A stretch of 46,559 bases of DNA from a virus. This document shows, piece after piece, positions 18,516 to 25,885 of the stretch (position 1 is its first letter; the number at the start of each line of letters is the position of its first letter). The position numbers and the translations under genes were made by a program. The stretch spans positions 1 through 46,559 of the IMG/VR virus record IMGVR_UViG_3300024430_000004; one strand, 5' to 3'. The notes under the pieces were generated by a model. It searched no databases. It was not told the DNA's origin and worked only from the letters and a program-made list of their open reading frames with translations.

Positions 18516-19562
18516 ATGTCCGACACGACGATCCTCACCGAGCTCGAAGCCGAGGCGCTCCGGCGGCGCTTCAGCACCGGCATCCTCACCGAGGAACACA
18601 TCGCCGCCCTCTACGGCCTGTACAAGCGGCTCGGGCCTGCGGTCATCAAGCCCGGGGAGGAGCCCGCGCCGCTGCCGGCGCCGACGACCACTGGTCCGCC
18701 GGGACCGCCCGGACCCCAGGGTGACCCGGGACCGCAGGGTGAGCCCGGCCCGGAGGGACCGCAGGGCATCGCTGGTCCTCCGGGCCCGGAGGGACCCGCC
18801 GGACCCCGCGGCGAGCAGGGTCCGGTCGGACCGGCGGGACCGGCAGGCAACGAGGGACCCGCGGGGCAGCCGGGGCCGCAGGGACCCGCCGGCACCGGCG
18901 AGCCCGGCGACCAGGGACCCGCAGGACCCACCGGGCCGGAAGGACCGACCGGGCCGCAGGGGCCGACCGGACCGGAAGGACCGCCCGGCACTCCCGGGGT
19001 GAAGGGCGACCCCGGGCAGCAGGGGCCGACCGGCGGCCAAGGCCCTCAAGGCGACCTCGGTCCCAAGGGCGACCCGGGACCCCAAGGTGACCCTGGCCCC
19101 AAGGGGGACACGGGTCCCGCCGGACCCGCCGGCATCGGGACACTCGTCCAGCTCGCCGCCGACGTCGCGCTCACGGCGACCGCGTTCACGAGCGTCGGCG
19201 CGCTCAGCTTCCCGGTCGCCGCGAACACCACCTACCGGTTCCGGTTCCTCATCGACTTCACGGCCGCCGCGACGACGACCGGAAGCCGATGGTCGATCAC
19301 CGGCCCCGCGTCGCCGCAGCGGCTGGTCTACACGGCGCGCTGGTCGGTGACCGCGACGACGGAAAGCCCGCCAACGCCGCTCACCGCCTACGACACCGGC
19401 ACCGCGTCCGCGACATCGGCCTCCACGACCGCGAACCTCGCCGTCATCGAGGGCATCATCCGCACCGGCCCGACCGCCGGGACGGTGACCGCGCGCGGCG
19501 CGACGGAGGTCGCCGGGTCGGCGATCACCGCGAAGGCCGGATCAGCGGTCCTCGTCTACTGA
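18516..19562 (+). CDS. Collagen-like tail fibre
   Basis: Encodes 348 residues. A helical N-terminal anchor (residues 1-45, with [20 protein letters not shown]) is followed by about 49 Gly-X-Y triplets (residues about 60-207), a Pro-rich collagen triple helix, and a C-terminal beta domain of about 140 residues ([20 protein letters not shown]) that resembles the trimeric heads of collagen-like phage fibres. The Gly-X-Y region is coded by imperfect short repeats prone to slippage, so its length may vary. It is likely the host-contact fibre. The ATG at 18516 follows the hub stop by two bases; a longer upstream frame only shadows the hub gene. Confidence 0.88.
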   Translation: MSDTTILTELEAEALRRRFSTGILTEEHIAALYGLYKRLGPAVIKPGEEPAPLPAPTTTGPPGPPGPQGDPGPQGEPGPEGPQGIAGPPGPEGPAGPRGEQGPVGPAGPAGNEGPAGQPGPQGPAGTGEPGDQGPAGPTGPEGPTGPQGPTGPEGPPGTPGVKGDPGQQGPTGGQGPQGDLGPKGDPGPQGDPGPKGDTGPAGPAGIGTLVQLAADVALTATAFTSVGALSFPVAANTTYRFRFLIDFTAAATTTGSRWSITGPASPQRLVYTARWSVTATTESPPTPLTAYDTGTASATSASTTANLAVIEGIIRTGPTAGTVTARGATEVAGSAITAKAGSAVLVY

Positions 19563-19745
19563 GCGGTGCGTTCCAGCGTCGGCCAGTCGAACCTTCCTCC
19601 GTCCGAATAGCACCGCCCATTCCCGCTGAACCCATGCTGGCGCTTGACCGTCGTGGTTCGCCTTGTAGCGCTCCACTGCTCCCGCCTTGGTGGGCCAGCC
19701 GTCACCGTCGGGCGTGTACCACGTCTGCTGGAGGCGGGCGCCCAT
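19542..19745 (-). CDS. Leftward small hypothetical protein
   Basis: Encodes 67 residues from ATG at 19745 (an in-frame ATG at 19805 would add 20 low-complexity residues). The sequence has a protein-like mix with conserved-looking aromatics ([30 protein letters not shown]), unlike the Arg-rich frames around it. It runs against the tail fibre gene and overlaps its last 21 bases. I do not recognise the family. Together with 19746-19885, in which I see no gene, it fills the space between the tail and small-membrane-protein genes. Confidence 0.5.
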   Translation of the reverse strand: MGARLQQTWYTPDGDGWPTKAGAVERYKANHDGQAPAWVQREWAVLFGRRKVRLADAGTHRSVDEDR

Positions 19746-19885
19746 GCGGCGGACTTTAACGCCTCCCCCCGAAGGAAACCAGACGGCGCCCCGCCGACGA
19801 GCCACCGCCGACGGGACGCCTTCACCCAGCCCTACACGGAGGGCCAGATGCCCCTACGCAACGATGCACCGACGACAGACCTTCC

Positions 19886-20281
19886 ATGAGCATCAACGAC
19901 CGCGACTGGACGCCACGCCAGCTCGCCGCCTTCACCGGGCTCGTCGCGTTCATCGTCGCGCTCGTCGTCGCGTTCGTGACCGTCAGCGTCGTCGGCTCGC
20001 AAACCAACAGCGCGCTGCGCGCGAATGCGATCAACGCCACTGACGGCGCCAACCTCCTGCGCGGCGTCGCCCGCCTCCTCATGAGCGACGGAAAGCCGAT
20101 GCCCGCAGACCCCGGCAGCTTCAGCGACCTTCTCCGCATCCGCGACCCCGAAGCCACCTACGACACGGGACGGATCGTCGTCTGCGGCCCCGAGCAGGAA
20201 GTCGCGTACCTGCGCCAGTTGGTCCTGCATCGCCGGGTCGCCGTTCGTGACGGATGCGAACGGCTCGAGCCGATCCCCTGA
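19886..20281 (+). CDS. Single-pass membrane protein
   Basis: Encodes 131 residues. A short cytoplasmic N-terminus is followed by one transmembrane helix at about residues 14-37 (LAAFTGLVAFIVALVVAFV) and a soluble domain with two cysteines. It ends in a TGATG overlap with another membrane protein, so the pair is probably co-translated. Position near the endolysin suggests a role in lysis or in the envelope, but no family motif is recognised. Confidence 0.65.
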   Translation: MSINDRDWTPRQLAAFTGLVAFIVALVVAFVTVSVVGSQTNSALRANAINATDGANLLRGVARLLMSDGKPMPADPGSFSDLLRIRDPEATYDTGRIVVCGPEQEVAYLRQLVLHRRVAVRDGCERLEPIP

Positions 20282-20739
20282 TGCTCATCTGGCTGCTGCT
20301 CGCCCAGGCCGAGCAAGTGGACGTGTCCGGGATCGTCGTGCCGATCATCGTCGCGTTGATCGCCGCGGCGGGAGGATCGCTGCTGACGTTCCGCGCGACG
20401 AACAAGAACATCGCGAGCTCCGAGGCGCGCAACCGGCAGGAGGCGCTCGCGATCGCCGAGGAAACGCAGCGCAACATGAGCGTCCGCCTCGCCGAGCTGT
20501 ACCGCAAGCTCGAGGAGGCGCGGGCTGAGCGCGCCGAGTTGCAGGCGCAGCTTGAGGCGGCGAAAGCTCTCGCGAGTGATGAGCGCGCGAAGCTCGAGCG
20601 GGAGATCCATGAGCGTGACGTGAAGATCCGCCGGTTGTCGACGCGGATCGAGCAGTTGCATGACGAGGTCGCCGCGCTCGCGGTCGGCCGGCGCGCAGGG
20701 AATCGCCGCACGGACGGCGACGACCCCCTCGAAGTCTGA
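20281..20739 (+). CDS. Membrane-anchored coiled-coil protein
   Basis: Encodes 152 residues. One or two hydrophobic segments at about residues 2-33 (MLIWLLLAQ, IVVPIIVALIAAAGGSLL) precede a long charged coiled coil (about residues 45-130, with ELYRKLEEARAERAELQAQ). The layout resembles spanin-like or holin-associated proteins of phage lysis regions, though high-GC Gram-positive phages need no classical spanin. The start at 20281 overlaps the upstream stop; an ATG 27 bases earlier is less likely. Confidence 0.6.
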   Translation: MLIWLLLAQAEQVDVSGIVVPIIVALIAAAGGSLLTFRATNKNIASSEARNRQEALAIAEETQRNMSVRLAELYRKLEEARAERAELQAQLEAAKALASDERAKLEREIHERDVKIRRLSTRIEQLHDEVAALAVGRRAGNRRTDGDDPLEV

Positions 20740-20748
20740 GAAATCGAC

Positions 20749-21165
20749 TTAGAAGGGCAGTGAGAGCGGCGGCTCTAACGGCTGCTGACGGGCGGGGAGC
20801 GGCTTGTCCCACTCGTGGACCTCGACGGGGATACCGCGCTCCTGTGCCGCCTTGATGCAGTCCCGGGTGCCCCTGCTCTCACCGCGCACGAACGCGAGGA
20901 CGAGGTGAATCCCGGAGTCGAGCATCTCTCGATTGCGGATGGGTCCTGCCGCCTTGCCATGACGTGACCAGTCGGCAGGGTGTGTCTCCACCCAGAATCC
21001 GAGATCGGTAGCGATCTCGCCCGCGATCCGGTCGGCGCCACGGGCGTCGCCATGCACGATCGTCGGTTCCTCTGCGGCCGGGTCGGCTGGTAGCAGGCAC
21101 GCGAGCCGCAGCCGGATCCATGTCCTGTCGGTCCATTCACGGGATCCGCACACCAGGACGCGCAC
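20749..21165 (-). CDS. SLOG-fold DUF2493 (YspA/cpYpsA-like) nucleotide-binding protein
   Basis: Encodes 138 residues leftward, with GTG at 21165 as the likely start, because the family pattern begins there: RVLVCGSREWTD at residues 2-13, then IVHGDARGADRIA near 37 and PADWSRHGKAAGPIRNREM near 62. These are the glycine-rich and RN motifs of DUF2493, a SLOG (DprA/LOG-like) family thought to bind nucleotides or nucleic-acid derivatives. Homologues occur in phages and near antiphage genes. It is a lone leftward gene inside a rightward region, so it may be a moron expressed in the prophage. No strong ribosome binding site is seen. Confidence 0.8.
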   Translation of the reverse strand: MRVLVCGSREWTDRTWIRLRLACLLPADPAAEEPTIVHGDARGADRIAGEIATDLGFWVETHPADWSRHGKAAGPIRNREMLDSGIHLVLAFVRGESRGTRDCIKAAQERGIPVEVHEWDKPLPARQQPLEPPLSLPF

Positions 21166-21198
21166 CCGCGAAGTATCCCACGCCCGCAAGGAGCCCGC

Positions 21199-22170
21199 AT
21201 GAAACGCTGGACCCGGCCGCCCGTGTTGATCGGCGTCGGCCTGCTCATCGTCGCCATCGCCGTCCTCCTCGCCATCGCCGGGGACGACGGCCCCGGCCGC
21301 CCCGCCGACCAGACCCCGACGCGGGTGCTCGTCGACGGTGCCGACCCCGACACGCGCCGTGACGATGTCCTGCCGCTTGACGAGCGCACCCAGGACGTCC
21401 TCGACACCGTCGCATCGGAGGACCCGGACGTCGGCCCGCACAAGGACCTCAACGCCGGCGCGACCCCGGAGCCGATCCCCGGGCCGCTCGCCACGCAGTC
21501 GTTCCCCGGCTGCCGGACGCAATTCGTGCGCAACCAGTCGACCCGGTCAGCGACGCCGCGACTCATCGTCTGGCACTACACCGTCAGCCGCGACGTCCCC
21601 GGCTGGGCGGACAACAACGCGCTGACCGCCATGGCGAACAACCCCGCCAACGGCGTCTCGTGGCACTTCTCCATCGGCCGGGCGGACGGCAACTGCGCGT
21701 ACAACGTGCCGCTGCTCGGCAACGCATGGACGCAGGGCCGCGCGAACAGCTTCAGCGTCGGCATCGAAGTCATCGCGCTCGGCAACGAGGGCGAGTACGT
21801 CACCGGCGCCGGACGCAAACGGCTGCTCGCCGTCACCCGGGAGGCGGGCCGCAGGCTCGGCATCCCGATGCAGCGCGGCGCGGTCTCCAACTGCGTCCCG
21901 ACCCGGCCGGGGATCATCCGCCACATCGATCTCGGGGCGTGCGGCGGCGGGCATCACGACATCACGCCGATGACGGGGTACGAGGGCCTGCTCGCCGAGC
22001 TCGCCGTTCCGCCTGTCCCGGCGAAGGTGACGGAGCGCTGCCGCAAGGTCGCCCGCTACCGCCGGACCCACGACCAGGCGAACCGCTGGCAGCGGGCGCG
22101 CGTCGCCCGGATGAGGGCGGCGGGCTATTGGTGCGATGACCGGGGCCGGGCGCACCGGCGGAAGGGATGA
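21199..22170 (+). CDS. N-acetylmuramoyl-L-alanine amidase endolysin with N-terminal membrane segment
   Basis: Encodes 323 residues. Residues 9-27 form a hydrophobic segment (VLIGVGLLIVAIAVLLAIA) after basic residues, a signal anchor or releasable signal. A Pro/Asp-rich linker precedes an Amidase_2/PGRP-like domain (about residues 105-275) with IVWHYT (His126), SWHFSIGR and RHIDLGACGGGHHD (His242, His252). The C-terminal 50 residues are basic and may bind the wall. AAGGAG precedes the ATG. The signal anchor suggests export without a holin pore. Zinc ligands are inferred from the family; the third is not certain. Confidence 0.85.
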   Translation: MKRWTRPPVLIGVGLLIVAIAVLLAIAGDDGPGRPADQTPTRVLVDGADPDTRRDDVLPLDERTQDVLDTVASEDPDVGPHKDLNAGATPEPIPGPLATQSFPGCRTQFVRNQSTRSATPRLIVWHYTVSRDVPGWADNNALTAMANNPANGVSWHFSIGRADGNCAYNVPLLGNAWTQGRANSFSVGIEVIALGNEGEYVTGAGRKRLLAVTREAGRRLGIPMQRGAVSNCVPTRPGIIRHIDLGACGGGHHDITPMTGYEGLLAELAVPPVPAKVTERCRKVARYRRTHDQANRWQRARVARMRAAGYWCDDRGRAHRRKG

Positions 22171-22173
22171 ATC

Positions 22174-22347
22174 GTGGCGAGTACGGAGATCAACATCCGG
22201 ATTGAGTGGCCGGAACGAGAGGAGTTCCGGGCACTCGTCTTCGCCGCGCTCGACGTTGCGATTGCGCTGCGGATGATCGACCCCGACAACGAGGCGCTGG
22301 AACGGTTCGATGACGCAGCCGACGCACTCGGAGGCGGTCATGGCTGA
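22174..22347 (+). CDS. Small hypothetical acidic protein
   Basis: A 57-residue GTG-started frame placed three bases after the endolysin stop. The sequence (ASTEINIRIEWPEREEFRA, then VFAALDVAIALRMIDPDN) looks like a strand-helix protein and is not low complexity. It overlaps the next gene by eight bases, a sign of coupled translation. The family is not recognised. Confidence 0.6.
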   Translation: MASTEINIRIEWPEREEFRALVFAALDVAIALRMIDPDNEALERFDDAADALGGGHG

Positions 22348-23428
22348 CTTCGAGGGCGTCGCCGAAGCCGTCTTCACCGGCACCGAGAACGCCACCAAAG
22401 ACCGGATGAGGACCGCCGTCCGCTGCAAGCGCGTCGTCATCAGCGACCGGACCAGCCGACACGTAGGTTACGTGCTGGATTACTGCCCGGAGGTCATCGT
22501 CGAACGGTCGACGCTGACCGACTACACGGGGGTCTACCTGCACCCGCAGCGACTCCCGTTCCGCAAACTGCACATCATCGACTCGACGATCGGTCCCGGT
22601 CGGGATAAGGATCTCGTCCATCCGCCGACCGGCAAGTACAAGCTCGACCTGCTCATCCAGCGGTCGAGTATCAGCGGCCTGTCGCAGGGAAACCACCGCG
22701 ACCTCATCGAGATCGCGTCTGACAGCGACGACGCCCTGTACGAGGACGCCACCATGCTCGACGGGCGTCTCATCGTCATGCCCGACACCGATGCCGACTG
22801 GCGGTCTCTCGACGGCCGGCACCTTCGCACCGTGATGCGCCGCGTCCGCGCCGACGAGGTCCGCCTGTTCAACTCGCCCGAGCTGCTCATCGAGGGCGGC
22901 ACGCTGCGCGGAGAGGTCGGCGCCGCCGGCGAACCGTCTGGGTTCAACGTGCTCGACCTGCGCGCCTGCTACGGCGACGACGACGACCGGGCGCACGCGA
23001 CGACCGCGACGATCCACGGGGAGCGGATCGGCCGCCTCGAGCTTGGCGGCATGGCGGGCGAGCGCGCGCCCCTGCAGGGCGTCGTCATCAGCGAGGACAG
23101 TGGCGGCTGCGAGGTCGGCGAGATCGTCGGCCGCGACGCGTCCCCCGAGATCCGGCGGCGCCTCACCCGGGTGATGGTGCCGGTCCCGACACCGATCCCG
23201 GACGAGCCCGAACCGCAGCCCGTGCCGGAGCCCGAGCCGGATCCGCGTGACGTGAGGATCGCCGAACTCGAGCAGCTCGTCGCCGCCCGTGACGCCGAGC
23301 TGGCGCTCGAGCGCGCGGGCCGTGCGGCCACCGAGGTTGACCGTGACTCGTACCGGACGCTGCTGGAGCGATCCGAGCATCTCGCCCAGCAGATCCTCAA
23401 GCGACCGGAAGGACTGTCATCCCCATGA
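22340..23428 (+). CDS. Beta-solenoid-like protein with C-terminal coiled coil (hypothetical)
   Basis: Encodes 362 residues. The middle (about residues 30-270) shows short regularly spaced strands (RVVISDRTSRHVGYVLDY, IVERSTLTDYTGVYLH, LLIQRSSISGLSQGNHRD) typical of a parallel beta-helix. It is followed by a Pro/Glu-rich hinge and a coiled coil (RIAELEQLVAARDAELAL). It sits between endolysin and holin candidates. It may be a virion adhesin or an envelope protein. The start at 22340 fits the overlap with the previous gene; an ATG at 22310 is an alternative. Confidence 0.6.
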   Translation: MADFEGVAEAVFTGTENATKDRMRTAVRCKRVVISDRTSRHVGYVLDYCPEVIVERSTLTDYTGVYLHPQRLPFRKLHIIDSTIGPGRDKDLVHPPTGKYKLDLLIQRSSISGLSQGNHRDLIEIASDSDDALYEDATMLDGRLIVMPDTDADWRSLDGRHLRTVMRRVRADEVRLFNSPELLIEGGTLRGEVGAAGEPSGFNVLDLRACYGDDDDRAHATTATIHGERIGRLELGGMAGERAPLQGVVISEDSGGCEVGEIVGRDASPEIRRRLTRVMVPVPTPIPDEPEPQPVPEPEPDPRDVRIAELEQLVAARDAELALERAGRAATEVDRDSYRTLLERSEHLAQQILKRPEGLSSP

Positions 23429-23625
23429 CCCCTGATCCTGTTTCCGCTGATCCGGCGGCGAACAAGGCACTCGCGGCGGCGCTCACCACCATCGTCGGCG
23501 TCGCCTTGCAGTGGCTTTCAACCGGGAACTTCAACCTCGAGGGCGAGGGCGCTACCGCGATCATCGGCGCCGTCGCAACCGTCGCCGTCTACGCCGTGTC
23601 GAACCGCCGCCGCCTGCTCGGCTGA
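23425..23625 (+). CDS. Holin candidate
   Basis: Encodes 66 residues with two hydrophobic segments, about residues 14-31 (ALAAALTTIVGVALQWL) and 42-58 (ATAIIGAVATVAVYAVS), a short loop between them and a basic C-terminus SNRRRLLG, the classic small two-helix holin layout. It overlaps the upstream gene by four bases (ATGA) and lies 1.25 kb from the endolysin. It would make holes in the cytoplasmic membrane at the end of infection. Confidence 0.75.
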   Translation: MTPDPVSADPAANKALAAALTTIVGVALQWLSTGNFNLEGEGATAIIGAVATVAVYAVSNRRRLLG

Positions 23626-23634
23626 AGGCGGCTC

Positions 23635-23721
23635 GTGGCGGCGTACGTGTGGATCGGCCTGGTGGTCACCGTGATCTGCCTCGCCGTCATCGTGCGCGCC
23701 ATGACCGCCCCGAAGGACTAG
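23635..23721 (+). CDS. Single-pass membrane micropeptide
   Basis: A 28-codon GTG-started frame nine bases after the holin candidate: AAYVWIGLVVTVICLAVIV followed by RAMTAPKD. The hydrophobic core spans the whole membrane width. The lysis-region context suggests an anti-holin or regulator of lysis timing, but small membrane peptides are common here and the role is not shown by the sequence. Confidence 0.5.
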   Translation: MAAYVWIGLVVTVICLAVIVRAMTAPKD

Positions 23722-23727
23722 ACCCCG

Positions 23728-23862
23728 TTGCCTCCCCGCATTACCTTGCGCTGCGTGCGCTGCGGGGTGTTCCTGACGAGCCCGCCGCACGACCCGGCGA
23801 CCACGACCGGGCTCATCTGTCTTTCGTGCATCGCGCGTGAGTTGCGCCGCTTGCGCGAGTAG
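23728..23862 (+). CDS. Zinc-ribbon micropeptide
   Basis: A 44-residue frame beginning with TTG shows LRCVRCGVFLTS, then a loop and LICLSCIARELRRLRE, two CxxC knuckles about 23 residues apart. Such a minimal zinc ribbon could bind DNA or a host protein. Start assignment is uncertain because no better start exists in this frame. Confidence 0.5.
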   Translation: MPPRITLRCVRCGVFLTSPPHDPATTTGLICLSCIARELRRLRE

Positions 23863-23872
23863 CATCGCGGTC

Positions 23873-24079
23873 GTGAAGGTCATCGTCATCATGGACGGCC
23901 GGGAAGTTCCGGCCTACCACCTGCGTGCGCGGCAGGTGATCGTCGCGACTAGCTACGACCACTCGGCGCAGACGATGACGATCACGGTCGTCTCGCAGGA
24001 GGAGTTCGAGGCGATGGATGAGGCGATGCGGACGCCAGTCGCCGACTACCGCACGAGTCCCGACGACTACGTGCTGTAA
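23873..24079 (+). CDS. Small hypothetical protein
   Basis: Encodes 68 residues from GTG, with KVIVIMDGREVPAYHL and ATSYDHSAQTMTITVVS strands and an acidic end. The ATG of an earlier in-frame start at 23837 lies inside the upstream zinc-ribbon frame and is less likely. It is the last rightward gene before the terminator at 24106-24139. The family is not recognised. Confidence 0.6.
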   Translation: MKVIVIMDGREVPAYHLRARQVIVATSYDHSAQTMTITVVSQEEFEAMDEAMRTPVADYRTSPDDYVL

Positions 24080-24105
24080 AGCACTCGCATGTGAGCGGCA
24101 CGACC

Positions 24106-24139
24106 TAGGCCCCGTCACCCTCCCCGGTGGCGGGGCCTA
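24106..24139. terminator. Strong bidirectional hairpin terminator
   Basis: Arms 24106-24119 and 24126-24139 form a 14-base stem (TAGGCCCCGTCACC against GGTGGCGGGGCCTA) with one G-U pair and a loop of six bases. It lies exactly between the rightward gene ending at 24079 and the leftward lipoprotein gene ending at 24146, so it can end both transcripts. It lacks a long T-tract, as is common in high-GC actinobacteria. Confidence 0.8.
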
Positions 24140-24145
24140 CGTCGT

Positions 24146-24709
24146 TCAGGGCAGGAACTTGCGGCAGTGCCCGGTGTTGAACGTCGGCGCGTTCTCGATG
24201 CACTGCTCGTAGCGGGCGTACTCGTCCGAGCGGCTCGGCTTGTCGACGGTGGCGGTCGGCTCCATCTCAGTAGACGCAGGCGCATCGGCGTATTCGACGG
24301 TGTTGGCCGGCTTCATCTTCCATTCACCGTCCTCCTTGACTGCGGCGCCCAGCACGATTCCTCCGGCCTGAACCTGAAAGCGTCCGTCGTTGCGCTTCAC
24401 GAGGTCTAACCTCTGCCCCTCAGCCCGCGACAGGTTCTCGCGTTGCTTGTCGGTCAGCGTGTCCTCGGAGACGGCGTCGAGGACGGAAGCGCAGGTCGCG
24501 CGGACGTTGAGCTGGCGCCCATACTGGCCCGCCTCGATGCGCGACTCCGTGGTCATGAGATCGCACACCTCGTCGAAGTCGCCATCGCCCATCGCCCGGA
24601 GGTAGCTCTCGGCGACGTTGCGCGCCCGGCTCTCCGGCGACCCGTCACCGCCGCAGCCGGCGACGGCGAGTGCCGCGATGATGGCGGCGGCTGGTAGCCA
24701 TCTGCTCAT
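24146..24709 (-). CDS. Lipoprotein, probable prophage-expressed surface protein
   Basis: Encodes 187 residues leftward. The ATG at 24709 gives a lipoprotein signal peptide: SRWLPAAAIIAALAVAGC, with lipobox AVAG-Cys19. The mature part (ESYLRAMGDGDFDEVCDLMT, ATCASVLDAVSEDTLTDKQ) has the pattern of NTF2/SnoaL-like cell-surface lipoproteins. It is downstream of the repressor in the same direction, so it could be expressed in the lysogen and block superinfection, as known for other phage lipoproteins. Upstream codons of a longer frame carry no signal and are rejected. Confidence 0.75.
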   Translation of the reverse strand: MSRWLPAAAIIAALAVAGCGGDGSPESRARNVAESYLRAMGDGDFDEVCDLMTTESRIEAGQYGRQLNVRATCASVLDAVSEDTLTDKQRENLSRAEGQRLDLVKRNDGRFQVQAGGIVLGAAVKEDGEWKMKPANTVEYADAPASTEMEPTATVDKPSRSDEYARYEQCIENAPTFNTGHCRKFLP

Positions 24710-24914
24710 GCGGACCTTGAGTCGGCCAGCACTCCTATACCGGAACACGGCTATGTCGCCATAGGTCATTCGTCCAGCCCGTCCCAATACGGACCGCGCA
24801 CAATGCCAATGCGCCAGAACCAAGTAGCGTCCCGCACACAGATGACCGAGGCGCACATCCTTAGTGAGCTGCTCGTCCACGTCGACGAGGCCATCGTTCT
24901 CCTCCCACCCGGGT
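24710..24914. promoter_or_regulatory. Intergenic region upstream of lipoprotein gene with CTATG/CATAG palindrome
   Basis: This 205-base gap between the leftward repressor and lipoprotein genes holds a perfect short palindrome CTATG-tcgc-CATAG at 24751-24764, a possible operator or hairpin, and a CCTATA (leftward TATAGG) at 24734-24739 that could serve as a weak -10 element. No convincing -35 partner is seen. A rightward frame from 24803 to 25048 exists but runs antisense to the repressor and is not called. Confidence 0.35.
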
Positions 24915-25373
24915 CTAGGTGGCGCGTCTCTCTCCTGCGTGCTCGGCGTTGTCTAGCGCAGGCGTCCGGCCAGCCTCTTCTATGTGCCGCAGAAACTCCT
25001 CCGCCAGACGAGCGTCGTCGTCTGGCAGCAGGCCAACCATCCGCCTGAGCACAAACTCCTGGTTGGCCAAGATCGTCCGCTGGTTCTCAAGGACGGCGGC
25101 AACGTCGTCCGTGATCCGCTCGAGGCGCTTGTCATCCATCGTGGCCGTGAGGTCGAGGTGCTCCTCGGTGAACCACGTTTCGGGGACCTGCAGGAGATCG
25201 GCGAGTGAGCGCCGGCGCGCGCGCGTGAGGTCGAGGCCACCGCGTTCGATGCGCCCGATGTCTTGGGTGCCGAATCCTTCGGCGACGAACAGCTTCGCCA
25301 GCTGCGCTTGCGTGAGGCCACGCAGCGTGCGCGCGGCGTCGATCCGGCGCTTGAGTTCTTTCGCTTCCAGCAC
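24915..25373 (-). CDS. XRE-family repressor (immunity repressor candidate)
   Basis: Encodes 152 residues leftward, starting with GTG at 25373. Residues about 5-60 form a helix-turn-helix of the XRE type (LKRRIDAARTLRGLTQAQLA, then GFGTQDIGRIERGGLDL). The region after it (EERITDDVAAVLENQ-like helix, LEFVLRRMVG) may oligomerise. It faces a Cro-like gene across 114 bases with promoters and repeated GTCAACG sites, the layout of a lysogeny switch. The longer frame upstream of 25373 crosses the intergenic promoter and is rejected. No protease domain is visible, so induction would not be LexA-like. Confidence 0.8.
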   Translation of the reverse strand: MLEAKELKRRIDAARTLRGLTQAQLAKLFVAEGFGTQDIGRIERGGLDLTRARRRSLADLLQVPETWFTEEHLDLTATMDDKRLERITDDVAAVLENQRTILANQEFVLRRMVGLLPDDDARLAEEFLRHIEEAGRTPALDNAEHAGERRAT

Positions 25374-25398
25374 GTGGGAGCGGTGTACCACCGGCGGC

Positions 25399-25425
25399 GT
25401 CAACGATGGGGAACCGAAGTCAACG
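25399..25425. promoter_or_regulatory. Candidate operators: direct repeats GTCAACG
   Basis: Two identical GTCAACG heptamers start at 25399 and 25419, 20 bases apart (about two helical turns), between the repressor start and the rightward promoter. A related TTGAC half-site is the -35 box at 25450. They are candidates for repressor or Cro binding sites; the assignment is by position and repetition only. Confidence 0.45.
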
Positions 25426-25449
25426 GGACTTTGAAGATGTGAAAGTTTC

Positions 25450-25478
25450 TTGACATCTGTGCGCAGGGCTTCTAAGGT
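25450..25478 (+). promoter_or_regulatory. Early rightward promoter with near-leaderless transcript
   Basis: A perfect -35 box TTGACA (25450-25455), a 17-base spacer and a -10 box TAAGGT (25473-25478) precede the Cro-like ATG by only nine bases. The expected start of transcription therefore falls at or within three bases of the ATG. There is no Shine-Dalgarno sequence, so the mRNA would be leaderless, a mode common in actinobacteria and known for the lambda cI transcript. Confidence 0.75.
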
Positions 25479-25487
25479 GCTCGCACG

Positions 25488-25715
25488 ATGTCGAACGAAC
25501 TTGCACGCCGTCGCATCCATGAACACCGGGTGCGCCTCGGGCTGAGCCCCGAGCAGTACGGCCTCCGTATCGGCGTGTCCGGGATGACCGTCCGGCGCGT
25601 CGAGAAGGGCTACATGCCGTTCCTGTCGACCCGCGCGAAGTTCGCCCGGGCGCTCGACTGCAATCACGTCGACCTGTTCGGGATGCCGGACCTTCCGGTT
25701 CGGGCGGCGGCATGA
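25488..25715 (+). CDS. Cro-like XRE regulator
   Basis: Encodes 75 residues with an XRE helix-turn-helix (RIHEHRVRLGLSPEQYGL, then GVSGMTVRRVEKGY) and no further domain, the size of Cro or excise-type regulators. It is the first gene of the rightward early operon, driven by the promoter at 25450-25478, and faces the repressor gene. It ends RAAA and its stop overlaps the next ATG. Confidence 0.8.
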   Translation: MSNELARRRIHEHRVRLGLSPEQYGLRIGVSGMTVRRVEKGYMPFLSTRAKFARALDCNHVDLFGMPDLPVRAAA

Positions 25716-25885
25716 GCCCCGCGTCCGACGGCATCAAGCTCGTCAGCGTCCCCATGCCGGAGCGCATGGCGGATCGCATCAAGGCGCTGGCCGATTCTCG
25801 TGAGCGGTCGACGGCTGCCGAGGTCCGGCTCGCTGTGGCCGCGTATCTCGAGGTCGAGGAACCGCGAGAGGCGCCGGCGGCATGA
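25712..25885 (+). CDS. Ribbon-helix-helix (Arc/CopG-type) DNA-binding protein
   Basis: Encodes 57 residues. The strand KLVSVPMPERMADRIKALA followed by STAAEVRLAVAAYLEV matches the ribbon-helix-helix fold of small phage and plasmid repressors. It is coupled to genes on both sides through ATGA overlaps. A second regulator directly after Cro is plausible; it may also serve as an antitoxin-type regulator. Confidence 0.7.
   Translation: MSPASDGIKLVSVPMPERMADRIKALADSRERSTAAEVRLAVAAYLEVEEPREAPAA

Noticed and set aside
19644-19889. Rightward frame of 81 codons after the tail fibre
   Set aside because: Arg/Pro/Thr-rich, no ribosome binding site; the leftward frame at 19542-19745 has a more natural composition.
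24803-25048. Rightward frame MRQNQVASRTQ antisense to the repressor 3' end, containing a GCGCCAGAACC like the junction repeats
   Set aside because: It overlaps the repressor gene, has no ribosome binding site, lacks the GGGT half and the LCA peptide, and lies outside the repeat region. Probably a chance match.
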